A stretch of 64,000 bases of DNA from Thysanoteuthis rhombus (taxonomy: Eukaryota > Mollusca > Cephalopoda > Oegopsida > Thysanoteuthidae): NCBI GenBank assembly GCA_963457665.1, contig OY735231.1:33719369-33783368 (forward strand), written 5' to 3'. A program made the translations under genes and the position numbers. Within the stretch, counting starts at the first letter, position 1. Every line of letters starts with the position of its first letter. Below the pieces are notes generated by a model. It ran no database searches and had not been told where the DNA came from. It worked only from the letters and a program-made list of their open reading frames with translations. This document shows positions 11,990 to 23,512 of the stretch, in pieces.

Positions 11990-12660
11990 GTATAATTGTT
12001 AGCAAGCTGGTCATCCTGCAGTTCATCACTAGTGAGAAGTGAGATGGATCTTCACAGGATACCTGATGGTCAGAATAAATTGTATCAAGGCATCACTGGC
12101 GTTTTCCACTGGAAACCATCTATGAGTAAACATCTGCATAATTTTGATGTTTTTAATAAACCCATCAGAATAAGGCCCTAGAAAAGTCAGAAAAGCCTTT
12201 TTTCCAAAAATTAAAACGAAACATTTTTGGAATGAGCCTTGTGGAGTACTGATGCCAATTTTCAAGTCTAGACAAAACGATATTGCCTGGAGCACTGGAA
12301 TACATCAAACACATGCATATATGAAAATAATTGGTACCCTTCACCACCATTGGTGGCTACAGTTTTTCAATGAATGTGGAATCACAGATAATTTATGTAA
12401 TGAGTATCATCATTCTGAACAATCTAGATGTTATTAATAAACCTTTCAAAATAAAGTCCAAAAGGTTAATGAAGCTTTTTTTAAACAAAAAACAAAAAAA
12501 AAAAAACAACATTTTTAGAAGGGGTCTAGCAGAGTACTATTGTCAAATTTCAAGTCTTTAAACAAAACAGTGTGGTGCTGTAACACTCTAACATGTGAAC
12601 ATATAAAAAGGGATAGAACCTTCAGCCATCTTTTGTAACCACAGTTGTTCAATATTAAAT
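11990..12660. repeat. Two-copy tandem duplication, period about 283 bp
   Basis: Landmarks repeat with a nearly constant offset: AATAAACC at 12155 and 12435, GAGTACT..TTTCAAGTCT at 12246 and 12532, and a GTTTTTCAAT or GTTGTTCAAT block at about 12361 and 12641. The GAGTACT..AATTTTCAAG landmark also occurs at about 63565, so the unit belongs to a dispersed repeat. Confidence 0.7.
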
Positions 12661-13414
12661 GATATTATATACCAGACTTGATATCTAAATTTATTATCAA
12701 ATTTTTGGTTTGAGTAAGTCTAAGAATCCTTTCTTATAAAAGCTTAGTTTAGTCTATTTTCATTATTTAGTGAAAGCAAATTGTTTTTTTTGATGATCAA
12801 ACAATGCATATAAGATAAGTGCACTGATCCTTTACAGCAGTGATTCTCACTTAGGAAGAATTTGTTAGGAGAGGAATCGAGGAGAAATTCCAGTCCGGGG
12901 ACGAATAATGGGAGGTTTGATAGTTAGAACAATTGATAGATGACAATTCAAAATGGAGGAAGATTTGAGGAAGCCTGGGATAACAAGAGGAGGAATGTAA
13001 CATGTGACTCTAAGGACCACTGTTCTATAGAAACAAAACAGGGAAAGAAACTAGAATCATCCAATGAAATCCACTGCACCCACATACATACAAAAAGTGA
13101 CATTTGTATAACACTTACTATAGTGTAACTTTGATGAAACACAAAGAGACACAAAGCTTATGAACCGTGGACACTGAATGAACTCTTGTTTCATGATTAA
13201 AATAAAAACACGGAATGTTCTACAGGAACACTGTAAAAACTGACTCAGCCATAATGGACAAGCCTTGTTTTCTATCAACAACTGCTGAGAAGAAGAAGAA
13301 CAACAACAGCAACGGATTGCTTAATTTCATGTGCAGGCTTGCTGCAAAGAATTTTCTGTTGAACGTCTTCCATGTTTTTTTTCCCTGCCCAACCCCATGA
13401 CACACCCAGCTTAC
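12661..13414. other. No recognisable feature upstream of the candidate exon
   Basis: Several short overlapping frames on both strands, none convincing. A possible hAT-type terminus (CAGTGATTCTCA) lies near 12838 without a visible partner. Confidence 0.35.
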
Positions 13415-13625
13415 ACGTCATTACAGTCCTCGTCCTTCTTCTCCCTTAAGTGCTTGCCCCATTGCCTATTGTGTTTCATGTCAAATTCTCCTGTTTTCTG
13501 GGAGACTGACAAGCGATGATGATGATAATGATGATGAGACTCTGCTACAGATGGAGCACTTTCTTCAAATCTGCTGATCTTGCCAACAACTAAAAGGTTT
13601 CTTAGAAACAGATGGACGATGTAAG
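13415..13625 (-). CDS. Candidate internal coding exon of an unidentified host gene
   Basis: On the minus strand a long pyrimidine tract ending TTCTCATTCAG (AG at 13627-13626) is followed by 211 nt that stay open in one frame and end immediately before GTAAGC (GT at 13414-13413). The exon starts with two bases of a split codon, carries 69 codons, and ends with two bases of another, so the flanking introns are phase 1 and phase 2. The peptide starts YIVHLFLRNLLVVGKI, a hydrophobic stretch, then has a His-rich run encoded by CAT repeats (HHHYHHHR) and a polar, charged end (QWGKHLREKKDEDCNDV). Strong sites at both ends, an uninterrupted frame in A+T-rich DNA and non-repetitive content favour a real exon. 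I do not recognise the protein. The CAT run and the lack of neighbouring exons keep this uncertain. Confidence 0.45.
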
Positions 13626-14437
13626 CTGAATGAGAAGAAAAAAAGGAGGAAAAAAACTTCAATATAAAAATCTCAATCTAAGATTCCAATTATGTTCCCA
13701 GAAAAATAATTCTCGAAAGACATGGATTATAAAAAGTAAGAATTAGCAGGAATCATCTCAAAGTATTGCTAAAAAGTTGTGATCACTTACTCAGAAGACA
13801 ATTTTCATAGAGATCCAAGTCAAATTCTACGACTCTAAAAATACAATACTTATTCCAGACTATACGGGAAACTGTCATTGTCAGTTTTTCTCACAATTAT
13901 TTTCCAACCAAACGGACATTGACAGAATAGTAGTTCATCTTATTTTTGGATTCAATAATGCAACAAAGAGTGTCAGGATTTAATTCTGTTCAGACTCAAT
14001 CAATTGTACCCAAATTCTTACAATCTGATCCTTGAATAGACCATTCCCAATATAATATGAAATCAAACCAAAATGTTAAATAACAAATTATCAATATGTC
14101 TCAATTGAGTACCCAAAATAAAAAATAAAATTTTCAACCATGAAATTTATATTGCTGTCATATTTTCAATAAAAGTAACAAGATATCAGTTATATAACAC
14201 CAACATATTCAGCCAAGACAAAGGAGATAGTTTTAATATACAATATACGAAAAAAATAAACAAAGTTTTCATAAAACAGACACAAAAAATCTCTTCATGA
14301 TGGCACAATTTTAGAAATAATGGGAAAAAGGACCGACATTAAACATAAAATGGATGTTTCTCATCACATTGACAATGCCTTCCAGACAAGCAAGGATAAC
14401 CACTACTTTAATTTTCAGAAATGGTTTTCACATATAC
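13626..14437. other. No recognisable feature
   Basis: If 13415-13625 is an exon, this is intron upstream of it. The first ~45 bp form its acceptor pyrimidine tract on the minus strand. Confidence 0.35.
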
Positions 14438-14576
14438 CAGTAGTTCCCAACCTTTTCATTACCAAGAAACCCTATATTGAAATGAATTTTCCCACAGACC
14501 TTTCGAAAGGTCTGCTAACTCAACAAGCTCATGGATCCCAGGAATGGGTTAGCGGCACCCAGCTTGGGAACTGCAG
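14438..14576. mobile_element. hAT-type MITE, 139 bp
   Basis: The left end CAGTAGTTCCCAACCTTTT is a classic hAT terminal sequence. The right end, GGGAACTGCAG, gives CTGCAGTTCCC when reversed (9 of 11 matching). Flanks ACATATAC (14430-14437) and AAATATAC (14577-14584) match at 7 of 8 positions, the duplication length expected for hAT. It contains the palindrome CAGACCTTTCGAAAGGTCTG. No transposase is present, so it is non-autonomous. Confidence 0.65.
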
Positions 14577-15600
14577 AAATATACATAAACAATTTCTCTC
14601 AGTTTCCTACCGTCTAAAAATGACATGATGATGTTACGCAACACAATGATTAAAAGACCGATGAATGGAGGTTTCTTAATATTTTTAGTTTTGAAGGTGT
14701 AACCTTTTTTACTCTAACCCAGCCACAACCAATGTGATAAATGTATTTAAATTGTGTAAGATTAGATGCCCACTTATCAAGTAACGTGTTGGAAAAAAGG
14801 ATGAGACACTATGAGAACAGTAGTCAATTGGTGTTCTCACTCTCCTGCTAGTATCTACATAACAGATAATGACTCGTAAAGTGACTTTGTACATGGTAAT
14901 AAGCTGACAACATTTACCCAACAATTTGTCTATTGAATATTACTACCAGAATCGGCTTTTGAAATATTTCACTCAAGAAGTTTGAAATCTATCAAGCATT
15001 TATAGAGCTACCAAGTTTTCCAAATTTCAGCATATTCCCTTCGATGGAAAAACAAAAAAAAAATCATTTTTTTAATTTCTCAGATCACATATGGGTAACT
15101 ATATGCCCGCAGGCCAGATCTAGCCTGCGGTAACATTTTCTGTGGCCCACGGCCAATCTGGGCATTTATTTAAAATCTAATATGATTTTTCTCAGAAAGT
15201 CAATCTGATAATTTATGCAGTAAAATTACCATTGTTTTGACTCAACAAATCAATAATATAATAATTGTGATTCATCTGTTTGTCTACAATAGGAATCAAG
15301 TATCTGTTCTGAAATACAATCAACATATTTTAGTGAATTTGTGGCTTGAATAAAGATGAAAAATGTCTTATGTGGCCTGCTAGATGGATACAATGGCCAT
15401 GGCTATCTTAGATGAAACAATCTCAACTATTAATCTTTCGACCAGTATCTCCCTCATTTTAATACCAGTTACTTTTTATCACAACCCAAAGACTGTCATT
15501 TTATGGCCCTTAGTAAGCAACATAAATCAAAATAAAAGAATAAGCCTATGGTGATGTTCCAGCAATTCGGGGAAGATAAGGAATGGCTATATGGTTAGAT
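14577..15600. other. Unclassified stretch with one strong hairpin
   Basis: CCGCAGGC (15107-15114) and GCCTGCGG (15123-15130) form a perfect 8-bp stem with an 8-nt loop. The surrounding TGGCCCACGGCC block suggests an old hAT-like repeat. Otherwise empty. Confidence 0.4.
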
Positions 15601-15735
15601 TTGAATGACTGCAACCAGAGAGCTCTGTAGCCTAATCAGTAAAGCAGCTACAAGTTCATAGCCTTTCTAAGGAAAAGGAGAGTGAGTTTGAGACTCGCTG
15701 AAGGCTAATTCTCCATTTTCAATTTGCGTTGTTTA
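15600..15735 (+). mobile_element. tRNA-derived SINE (SINE-1), plus orientation
   Basis: AGAGCTCTGTAGCCTAATCA then GTAAAGCAG is a tRNA D-arm/A-box, and GAGTTTGAGACTCGCTG is a diverged T-arm/B-box about 65 bp further on. The tail includes TTCTCCATTTTCAATTTGC. It is truncated relative to its family. Confidence 0.65.
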
Positions 15736-15859
15736 TTAATAGCTGGCAATTTGGATAATGAATGTAATGAGAAACAAACAGAGGAAATAAAGAGTACAAG
15801 GAGTGACTTTTGCCACCTCTTGAAGACCTAGATACAAGCTGTACTCCTGCTTAATATAA

Positions 15860-16075
15860 AGAACATACTGTAAATGCCAGACTATAAGACAAATGATTTA
15901 CATGGGTATTTAGAGAGCTACTGCTCTCTGCAACTCATTAAACCTGTATAACTGTCTGCATCTAATATCAGTAGATGGCCCCCTAGTCATAATACCAGCA
16001 TATTGGATGCAGGGTAACATCTGCATTATTTTTAATTAAATTTCCATCTTATATACTGGCATGTACAGCAAATTT
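15860..16075 (+). repeat. Dispersed repeat family C
   Basis: Starts near ACTGTAAATGCCAGACTATA, has TATTTAGAGAGCTACTGCTC in the middle, and the conserved core CCCCCTAGTCATAATACCAG followed by GGATGCAGGGTAACAT. The same order of motifs occurs at 45925-46135. The opening resembles the TATTT..GCATATAAGAC ends of short DNA elements (also near 44350). Non-coding. Confidence 0.65.
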
Positions 16076-16675
16076 TATAGCGAAAGAACAAAAATGTCAA
16101 GAGATGTAACCAGGCCAATTTTCTGTGATAGAATATTCCAAACTTTCCATCTAAATCTTCAAAAGATTATCTCTGGCAATAACAACCATATTGTATAGAC
16201 GCTGAGTCATACTTATGGAACAGGAGTCAAAATCCAACGTTCAACCAGTGAAAGTAATAGAAAAAGTCAAGGAAGAGTCAAAGAGAAAGTAGAGTAGAAA
16301 GAGAAGATACTAATAATTAAGAGACAAGATAAAAGAACGACACTGGACAATTCACAAAGATCAAATCATTCATGGATCAGAAAAATACTTCACCAGTTAA
16401 ATGCTAGGGCTTGAGCCAAAAGGTCAAGGAGTGATATACAATTCATTCCAAGAGATATTAAGGCAACACAATCCATTGTCTTCAAGGTAGACTTGCTAGA
16501 TTTTGTACATAATACTGGAATCAACATATATATAGAAGAAAAATAAGAAAAAGTTATCAATTAAATGATTTTATGATACTGAACCGAAACTTCAAGGAAA
16601 TCTTAGAAAGCTTTTCTGATAAAATTTCAAATTTTAGTTTATAAAAATCAATACATAGAAATTTGGAGACAGTTG
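16076..16675. other. No recognisable feature
   Basis: Purine-rich around 16240-16330, otherwise plain A+T-rich sequence. Confidence 0.35.
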
Positions 16676-16935
16676 TTCTAAAGTGATCACTAAAATGTAA
16701 ATTTTCAAAATAACAAGAGTGAAAGCATGACACACTCTTAAGGATCGAGTCAGTATAAACTTACATTGTAAATTGAATCCTCCCTACAGATATAATAGAG
16801 AATAAACGTTTAAATTTCCAGCTCTCTAGCCGTATTGGTGTGGCCTGTACACATTATACATATTCACATGGCCAGCCTGACCAACTTAAAAACTAAAGAA
16901 ACCTGTTTCGGCAGTTTTGGTTGATGGTCTCTAAT
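16676..16935 (+). repeat. Family A repeat, 5'-truncated
   Basis: Begins at the third GTGATCA block (AAGTGATCACTAAAATG), continues with CATTGTAAATTGAATCC and GTATTGGTGTGGCCTGT, and ends TTGATGGTCTCTAA. Confidence 0.8.
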
Positions 16936-18250
16936 TATTTATTACCTGATTACTCCATTCAATTCATTTCATCTGTTGATCACATTGTACAACTTTTTTT
17001 TCCCACTTTTTTTTGGTTTCTGGGTAACAAGTGTTATTTTCTGATTGATTATGTCTCAAAGTATATAAATGTCTATTATTTCCGCCAAACTATGTTTTTA
17101 TGACCCAAACAGCAATAATTTGAAATCTACTTATTTTCAATTGGACAACGGGTAAATTTGCACATATATAAGCATATAAAGTAAGAAAAACAATTACAAA
17201 TGAATATCACTATCCTGGCTATAGGCATAAAGTTTAAGAGAAATAGTAGCCATTTTCTATACTTTTTACACATAACAATTAGAAAATAACACTCTTTACC
17301 TAGCAACAAAAATCACTTTAAACATTATTATAGATTTGCAAGTCAGTAGGATTATCAGGTTAGAAATTCAGCCTTAGCCAAATTCTTGACTGATAGTTCA
17401 ATAACGTCGGATATTGACCCTAGCAGATCAATTCCTCACATTTAATGATAAGAAAAACTGACCAGAGACGGAACTATTTAATAACTATCTTTTCATGGAA
17501 CATAACCTGAGGATAGTGGATATTCCTGTGTTGGCTTGTCAGGTTAACAGGGAAACCATCCAATAGGAATGTAATTTGCAAATAGCTGCATCACTAGAAG
17601 TGACCTTCAGAAACTTGGGCTGATCTGATATCTATACCACTATTTCTAGTAGATACAAATCCAGCGAAAAGGGTTATCATACCAGTCTGCCAGTGATTTT
17701 TAGTTTTTAGTTGTCGGTTTGTTGGTAGATTTTGAGATAATTAATAAATGAATTTGTCGGTAAACATATTGTGGCCTAAATCATTTTTCATGTAACTTTT
17801 GAGAGTATTCATATTTTTCAAAGTAGCTTTTTTCTCAATGAGACTGTTTCACATACTGGTAATTCTGGGGGAGAAGAACTGGTGTCAAACTCCTGTAGAT
17901 TTTTATGCTTGAAGCTTCTTGCTGTACTCTCATGATGCATTGCTGAGCAGTGGAGACAGCATTATCTTTGATATCAAATAAACTTAATTTGATTCAGTAT
18001 CATTGGATCAAAATGAAAGCTATTTGTTGTCTGCCTGTCTTTTTCGAATTCCAAAGAGGCTACAGAAATACAGAAGTGGCGATTCAGAGAAAGTATATGT
18101 AATACAATACATATATTACATACATATTATTATTGAGAAGCTGAAATATGAAAATTAATCCTGTTTCTGCCCCTTTATTTGTTTACACGTAGCTTTGGAA
18201 TGTTGAAAAACTGTACAACCACAATTCTGTACAATTTTGTCTTTTCTTTT
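16936..18250. other. No recognisable feature
   Basis: Short frames only. TA-rich near 18100-18130. No element boundary was recognised. Confidence 0.35.
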
Positions 18251-18254
18251 TATC

Positions 18255-18475
18255 ATTGATTTCCAACTAGTATTTCTTTCATCTCAAGTCCAGTTACCTT
18301 TTATCACAACTTTTCAAATCATGATTCTACAGTCGTTAGTGGACCGCATGGATAGGAACTGAAGAATCAACCTCCGGCAAGACTCGGACTCACATCCCTT
18401 TTTTCTCACAAAGCCTGACTTAGTGCGATATCTGCCTTACCAATTAGACTACATAGGCTCAACAGCTGGAGAAAC
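18255..18475 (-). mobile_element. tRNA-derived SINE (SINE-1), minus orientation
   Basis: The tail on the plus strand is CAACTAGTATTTCTTTCATC. The T-arm region reads CAAGACTCGGACTCACATCC, and the head appears as CCTTACCAATTAGACTACA, the reverse complement of TGTAGTCTAATTGGTAAGG. Confidence 0.7.
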
Positions 18476-19129
18476 TCAAATCCAGCCATTCAACAGTGTA
18501 GCCAATCCAAAAAAATTTTTCATGCTAAATCAACCTTGAAAAGTATCAAAAAAATGCCAAAATGTACTAAAAATCACTGTTAGCCATTTAAAGAAGCTAA
18601 AATGGCTAAAAATGGCTGAGAGTAGGCTAAAATTGCTGAAAAATAGTGGTAAGACTAGCACTGGTTATATTGAATTTTCATGCTACCGAAACACAAGAAT
18701 GGTTAATTGACATCACTGCCATTCAAATCGCACTGAAAGTTTATTCTTTATTTATAATTCGCACTTGGTATAAACAGCTGTAGAAGGAGAAGTGGATAAG
18801 TTGCAATAAAAGGCACCTGAAATTAAGAGAGAAGAAATAGGAGTTAAAAAACTAATGATAATTTACAATGCTTCATCTAATAATAAATTGAGGAAGACGC
18901 TACTTTCATTTCCTTCCTATTCAAAATGAAGGTTTGAAAATGTATCAATATTCCGAGAAATATGAACAGAATTACGAAGATATAGATGCTTCATATGGAA
19001 GTCATCAAAACAAACTGTAATCAAACAGCTTCTTCACTTGTAAAATCAAATATATTTCCTAAGATTAATGATAAAAACCAATGAGAACCCATGAAAAATA
19101 GGTACCTATAGTCCATTCATCATTCAACA
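18476..19129. other. Unclassified, with a short GGCTAAAA-rich patch
   Basis: About 18590-18650 repeats the motif GGCTAAAA or AATGGCT several times with irregular spacing. Nothing else was recognised. Confidence 0.35.
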
Positions 19130-19308
19130 GCACTGAAAACAGACCAGTTTGAAGACTGTTGCTGATTTCGAGTTATTCATGTGTTTCAATTCAACCTCGT
19201 GGTACTGGGTAGGATATTGGATAGTCTATAGCCACACTGAAGAATTGTAATACAATGAAACAGCTGTCTGTGGATAACACAATTATTAATATAGATATAT
19301 ATATAATG
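19130..19308 (+). mobile_element. Hammerhead-bearing SINE-like repeat, copy 1
   Basis: From GTGTTTCAATTCAACCTCGT (a diverged B-box region) through GGTACTGGGTAGGAT and TCTATAGCCACACTGAAG to the TA-rich tail at 19288-19308, this follows the same order as 53855-54045. The tRNA-like head is more decayed here and no clear A-box is left. The conserved part is the hammerhead fold at 19232-19273. Confidence 0.65.
19232..19273 (+). ncRNA. Predicted type I hammerhead self-cleaving ribozyme
   Basis: Stem I: CCACA (19232-19236) with TGTGG (19269-19273), 5 bp. Core CTGAAGA at 19237-19243. Stem II: ATTGT (19244-19248) with ACAAT (19252-19256), 5 bp, loop AAT. Core GAAA at 19257-19260. Stem III is the self-complementary ACAGCTGT (19260-19267), which closes with the required A-U pair and, being palindromic, should pair best between two RNA copies. 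Position 17 is C19268, giving the GUC cleavage triplet with cleavage predicted after 19268. Every invariant hammerhead core base is present. Activity is inferred, not shown. Confidence 0.75.
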
Positions 19309-19499
19309 GAAAAATAAGCACCTAGTTTTACATCATGATTACGTTTTAAATAGACCTCGATTACTAAAATGTTTAAAAATGCTAGTTTTTCACAAATCTA
19401 TTTAACTCAATTTTAATTCAGGAAAAAGTCTCCTCCACTTTTGACCGCATCAAAAAATTATCTACGAACATATAAAATGAGAAGATATGTAGAAAACCA

Positions 19500-19640
19500 G
19501 AAATTAGGTTCCACTTTAGCATTAGAGTTACTTTGTAAATAGAACCCCCCCCCCAATTCCCTTTAATATTTTTCTCAAGACTTTTAGCTTTAAAACCTCC
19601 CCCAGGTCCATTGAGTAGGCAGGCCAAATTCAGTTTTGTT
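19500..19640 (+). repeat. Strongly diverged family A fragment
   Basis: TTACTTTGTAAATAGAACCC, a C-run, and CCCAGGTCCATTGAG align in order with the middle of family A, but identity is low. Confidence 0.35.
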
Positions 19641-20618
19641 GCATTTCACCTACTTTTTATAGCATGACAGACGAATACAAACACTAACCAGACCTGTTTT
19701 ATTTTTTTAAATCATGAATTTACAGTTGAAACCGTACTAGTTGCATTTTTATCAAGGTAACATAATTTTACCACCACCACGTCTAATTTGCGAGGTAAAA
19801 AAAAAAGAAGTCTATATGGGCGGCAATGACTCATAATTTCCCTTGGAATGCTTGTTTTACTTGTTTTTCTTCCTTAATTTCATAATGAAAATAACCGCGA
19901 TACACAATTCTTATAAAACCATACAAAAGAATGACTATTAATTAGATTCACTGCAGTGTTATTGGTTGACAATCCTTACCAAGGATTTCTGTTTCTGTAC
20001 CTTGCGCAGCAAGCAACCGGTGCATGAATTTTTTTTTTTTTTTTTTAAAATGTGGGAGGGTTGTTACACAGGTACAATTACACTCTCTCAGCCACTTGAT
20101 TCATTTTTCAGTCGTATGATGCAAAGTCACACCTGGCTGCTTTTTTGCATGCAGGAATCGCCAGAAAGGAAGAAGAGTTTACCTCCAGTCTATCTAAAGG
20201 GCTCCAATCCTGTTTTTGATTTGGAGTTTTCTGTCTCCCAGTCTGGTTGCCAACCACGGATAGAGAGCCGAGTTTGCCCAACACTCAGGTATATCACTGG
20301 GGACTAGCTTGCTCTATTGACAAGACTCGTTTTTTTTTTCAAATGTCGGAGTAACCTTCTCTTAAATGCACTATTGTTGTTGTTGTAGCAGTAGTAGTAA
20401 GACCGTTTTGAATTTTCATGGAGATGATAAGACAAGACTGAAAATTTTTGATATATTGTATATCTTCTTCAATCAAAATTCAAACGTAAAACAAATTTGA
20501 AAACATTAATCGTGCATTCTGCAAAGAGAAATTGAATTTTTTATACAGTCAATGGTCAAAAAAAAATTTCTTCTTCTTCTTCTTCCACGATAAGGCCTCT
20601 GAGATGGCCTCTTGTACC
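19641..20618. other. Unclassified block, possibly an old repeat
   Basis: A 113-codon plus frame (19966-20307) crosses a poly-T run at 20029-20046. It has mixed low-complexity content and no recognisable domain, so I do not call it a gene. A (CTT)n patch lies near 20570-20585. Confidence 0.35.
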
Positions 20619-20619
20619 A

Positions 20620-21088
20620 GGTTCTAACAAATGTCAATTGTTTCATATCTACTTCGGTGAGCAGACGTTATTGCATAGAGATCTACATCAGAATCTCGGA
20701 TAATTCCTTTTCACTCTCAAAATTTGTGCAGGCGGTTTTTGAATGCATTTTGGCTCAGTGCTTCTACTGTTACCTCTGGAAGATGGTTCTACTGATCACA
20801 ATGACACGGCGCTCGAAAGAGAATCTCTTGATATCTTTTTACAGTTCTTTTTGTGTACATTGAACTTGTGGCATCTACATCTGTGATCTCGCAAGTGACA
20901 AGATCAAAAATGAAGGAAGTTTCAGGTTGCACCTTCATCATAAAAACTGTGTGGTAACTTATACTGAGTCGATCATATCGCTTCTGAATCCACCGGAGCG
21001 TAATGTCTGTAGTCTCAAAACCTATACTCCTAGTAGGACAAGAACTCCAACGGTCTTTACTATTTATAGTACAAATAAAGAAATTCAT
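20620..21088 (-). mobile_element. Possible LINE C-terminal remnant
   Basis: On the minus strand a frame of 99 codons (21088 down to 20789) ends FRAPCHCDQ. After a stop the same frame continues NHLPEVTVEALSQNAFKNRL. This resembles the FFSxRVxxxWNxLPxxVVxAxSxNxFKxRLDK stretch near the end of many CR1- and Jockey-group reverse transcriptase ORFs. Several in-frame stops mark it as dead. The upstream part (WIQKRYDRLSISYHTVFMM) is not something I can place. A diverged host pseudogene is the main alternative. Confidence 0.35.
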
Positions 21089-21942
21089 AGTTTAGATTAA
21101 GAAACCACTAAACTTACGCGAATTATTAGTTACTAACAGATAAATCAGTCCAGAAGAATTTAAGCAAATACTTTTCCCTCTATTTAAAAGATATTTAAGA
21201 CCTTTGAAAAGAAAATGAAAAATATGCAGAGATTTGCATATTTAATCTTACATAAGTGCAAAATGAAATTTTTAAAAACCTGAGCAGCAAAAAAAAGGAG
21301 AATATAACATGAGACTTTCAGTGATATTTCCCATTTGAGAGAAACTAAAAAATGCTGGTCTGTTGAAAGGGTGACCCAAGAGAGTCATTTCAGGATCATT
21401 TTGTGTAATGTTTCATGACCTATTTTTCAACAGACTCGAACTTCCTAACTGAGAAACCACATCGGTTGCTGTTAACCACAAACAGAAATAAAGGAATTTT
21501 CTTGCTACTCGCTGAAAAGTTTCTTTTATCAAATGTGGAAATAAGTTTTCAAAATTACTATGTTTCTTCTCCCAAAAGAATAGCACTGAAATATGAAATT
21601 ATTGTGCAAAGATTGGGTTTTTATTTGAGCAACCTGAAGAAAAGACAAGTTTTGAGCAGATTCTTCATCCAAATAAATAAATTATGATGAGATTTGCTAA
21701 GTTTTCTCAGACTAATAACCTAATCAATTTTTCTACTAGCTTTTGTGTTGGCCATTTCTGAATTAATGATTGTTTTCAAAACTATCACCAGAGAATATAT
21801 ATTACCTTTTTTGTACACATTCTTTATGACTTCTGGAAATATATTCATTGTATAAAATGTCTGTTTTTTGGGGTTTTTTTATAATTATTTTTTGTTTACT
21901 GAGAGCACTGCTGACAAAGCTAAATTAAAAAATAATACATAC
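21089..21942. other. No recognisable feature
   Basis: A 90-codon plus frame (21415-21687) shows no recognisable family, and no good splice sites were seen. Confidence 0.35.
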
Positions 21943-21976
21943 GCACACACACACACACACACACAAACACACACAT

Positions 21977-22027
<51 letters not shown>

Positions 22028-22075
22028 CACACACTCACACACACATACACACACACTCACACACACACACACACA
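21943..22075. repeat. (CA)n-(TA)n-(CA)n microsatellite
   Basis: CA units, a central TA core (about 21988-22022) and CA units again with ACTCAC variants. Confidence 0.95.
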
Positions 22076-22649
22076 TAGTGGATTCTAATTCAATGGAACA
22101 CTGGTTACAAGGATAAGTTGCTTAGTAGGACAATTTCTACAAAACAGAATCAAGCATATGTAATATTTTGTCCCATAAAAGGAATAACAGCTTATAGTGA
22201 CCAAAATTTATAGTTCCAACGTGTTTTGCTTATTATGGATATCTAAGCAAAATCTCAATGTATCTCTTATAAAGTACCCAGAAACTAATACAACAATGCT
22301 AAGAAATTGTTTTTGCAATCACTCCTAAATAATCTTGGCTCAACACACACACATTCTCAGTGTGTTTTAACAAAACTTCTATATTCTGAAACAGTGTAAT
22401 GAATAGATAGATAAATTGGAAGTTCAAATAACTTCCTATTTATGAGCAAATAGTGATTTATATAGAATAGATTGATATTGTGGTAGAAGAATTGTTTTTA
22501 AATGAAATCCAATGATGCTGCAAATCTTTATTTTTCTTTGGGGTCAACAGAACAGTACAGAAAGAAAAGAAAGGTCTCTGCACCTCTTCTCATAAATTTA
22601 TGAGTTTCTGCAAAGAGTTTCATGTTTTCAGTAGCAAATATTTTGGCTT

Positions 22650-22904
22650 TCAAACTTTCATTTGGATAATCGAATCTCTTCTTCCCATCTTTGACGCTAT
22701 CAACACAACATTCTGGCCGATCTATTCTTCAGCCTTTGTTAGGTGTGTAAAATCAAGAAGAGAGTCAAACCTTTTGTTCCTCCCCCCCCCTCTTTTCTTG
22801 GATTATACACCTGAGAAAGGCTGAAGAATGGATTGGCTGAAATATTGTGTTGACAACCTAGAAGACGGGGAGAACAGAATCGATGGTCCAGACAGAAGTT
22901 TGAA
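22650..22904. repeat. Long imperfect palindrome, arms about 108 bp
   Basis: Arm 22650-22757 is the imperfect reverse complement of 22797-22904, with a ~39-bp centre containing a C-run. Matching pieces include CAACACAA, ATTCTTCAGCC and AGGTGT. The right arm holds GGCTGAAGAATGGATTGGCT then GAAATATTGTGTTG, a decayed form of the CTGANGA-hairpin-GAAAC motif seen in the SINEs at 42731 and 57392. Confidence 0.7.
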
Positions 22905-23224
22905 TGTTTATGACTTTTCTCTAAGTTAGAGACAATGCAAAATATTTTGGCATTAAGATGCAAACAACGATAAATATGGCCTTGTATCTCTGTAAATTAT
23001 AATAGCAGACATTAGATCATACAATGATAAGGTGAGGAATAGAACATTAGCTTGGAGGTCAGTCAGTGATGAATTGATTGGTCGATGTCTATTGAATTAC
23101 TAGTTGTATATTACACATCTCTGGAACGTAACAGCACTTGATACAGCTTTATGGTGATTACTCTACAGGATAGCTTCCATATGGTCTCAGAGTGATTCAC
23201 ACCCACACACGAGTGCACACGCAC
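22905..23224. other. No recognisable feature
   Basis: Plain sequence between the palindrome and the next repeat. Confidence 0.35.
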
Positions 23225-23512
23225 ACATAGGGGAATAGGCATCTGCTGGGGGGTGCAAATGGAGTATTTGCCCACCTCAAGATCATGCTTTCTTGCTAAG
23301 GGTAAAGGGGTTTCAAAGTTGGAACCTTAGAGGCTGGGAATCAATGGGTCACTATGAACAGTTACAGCCTGAGAAATCTCTAGTGCTTCAGCTGACAACT
23401 AACATCAGGTTATATATCTTTTTGCTTCCACCTCCACGTCTTTCTGCCCCCACCCTGAATATATACTTTTGCCCCTTCCTTGAAAAGTGGCAGTGGATGT
23501 CCATTTATTGTA
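23225..23512 (+). repeat. Dispersed repeat family B
   Basis: Near-complete copy: GGCATCTGCTGGGGGGTGCA, TTTGCCCACCTC, GGGTCACTATGAACAGTT, TCTCTAGTGCTT, then TTTGCCCC, TTGAAAAGTGGCAGTGGATG. The ends are not marked by obvious terminal repeats. Confidence 0.7.

Noticed and set aside
19966-20307. 113-codon plus frame
   Set aside because: Crosses a poly-T run encoding poly-Phe. No domain and no matching splice signals.
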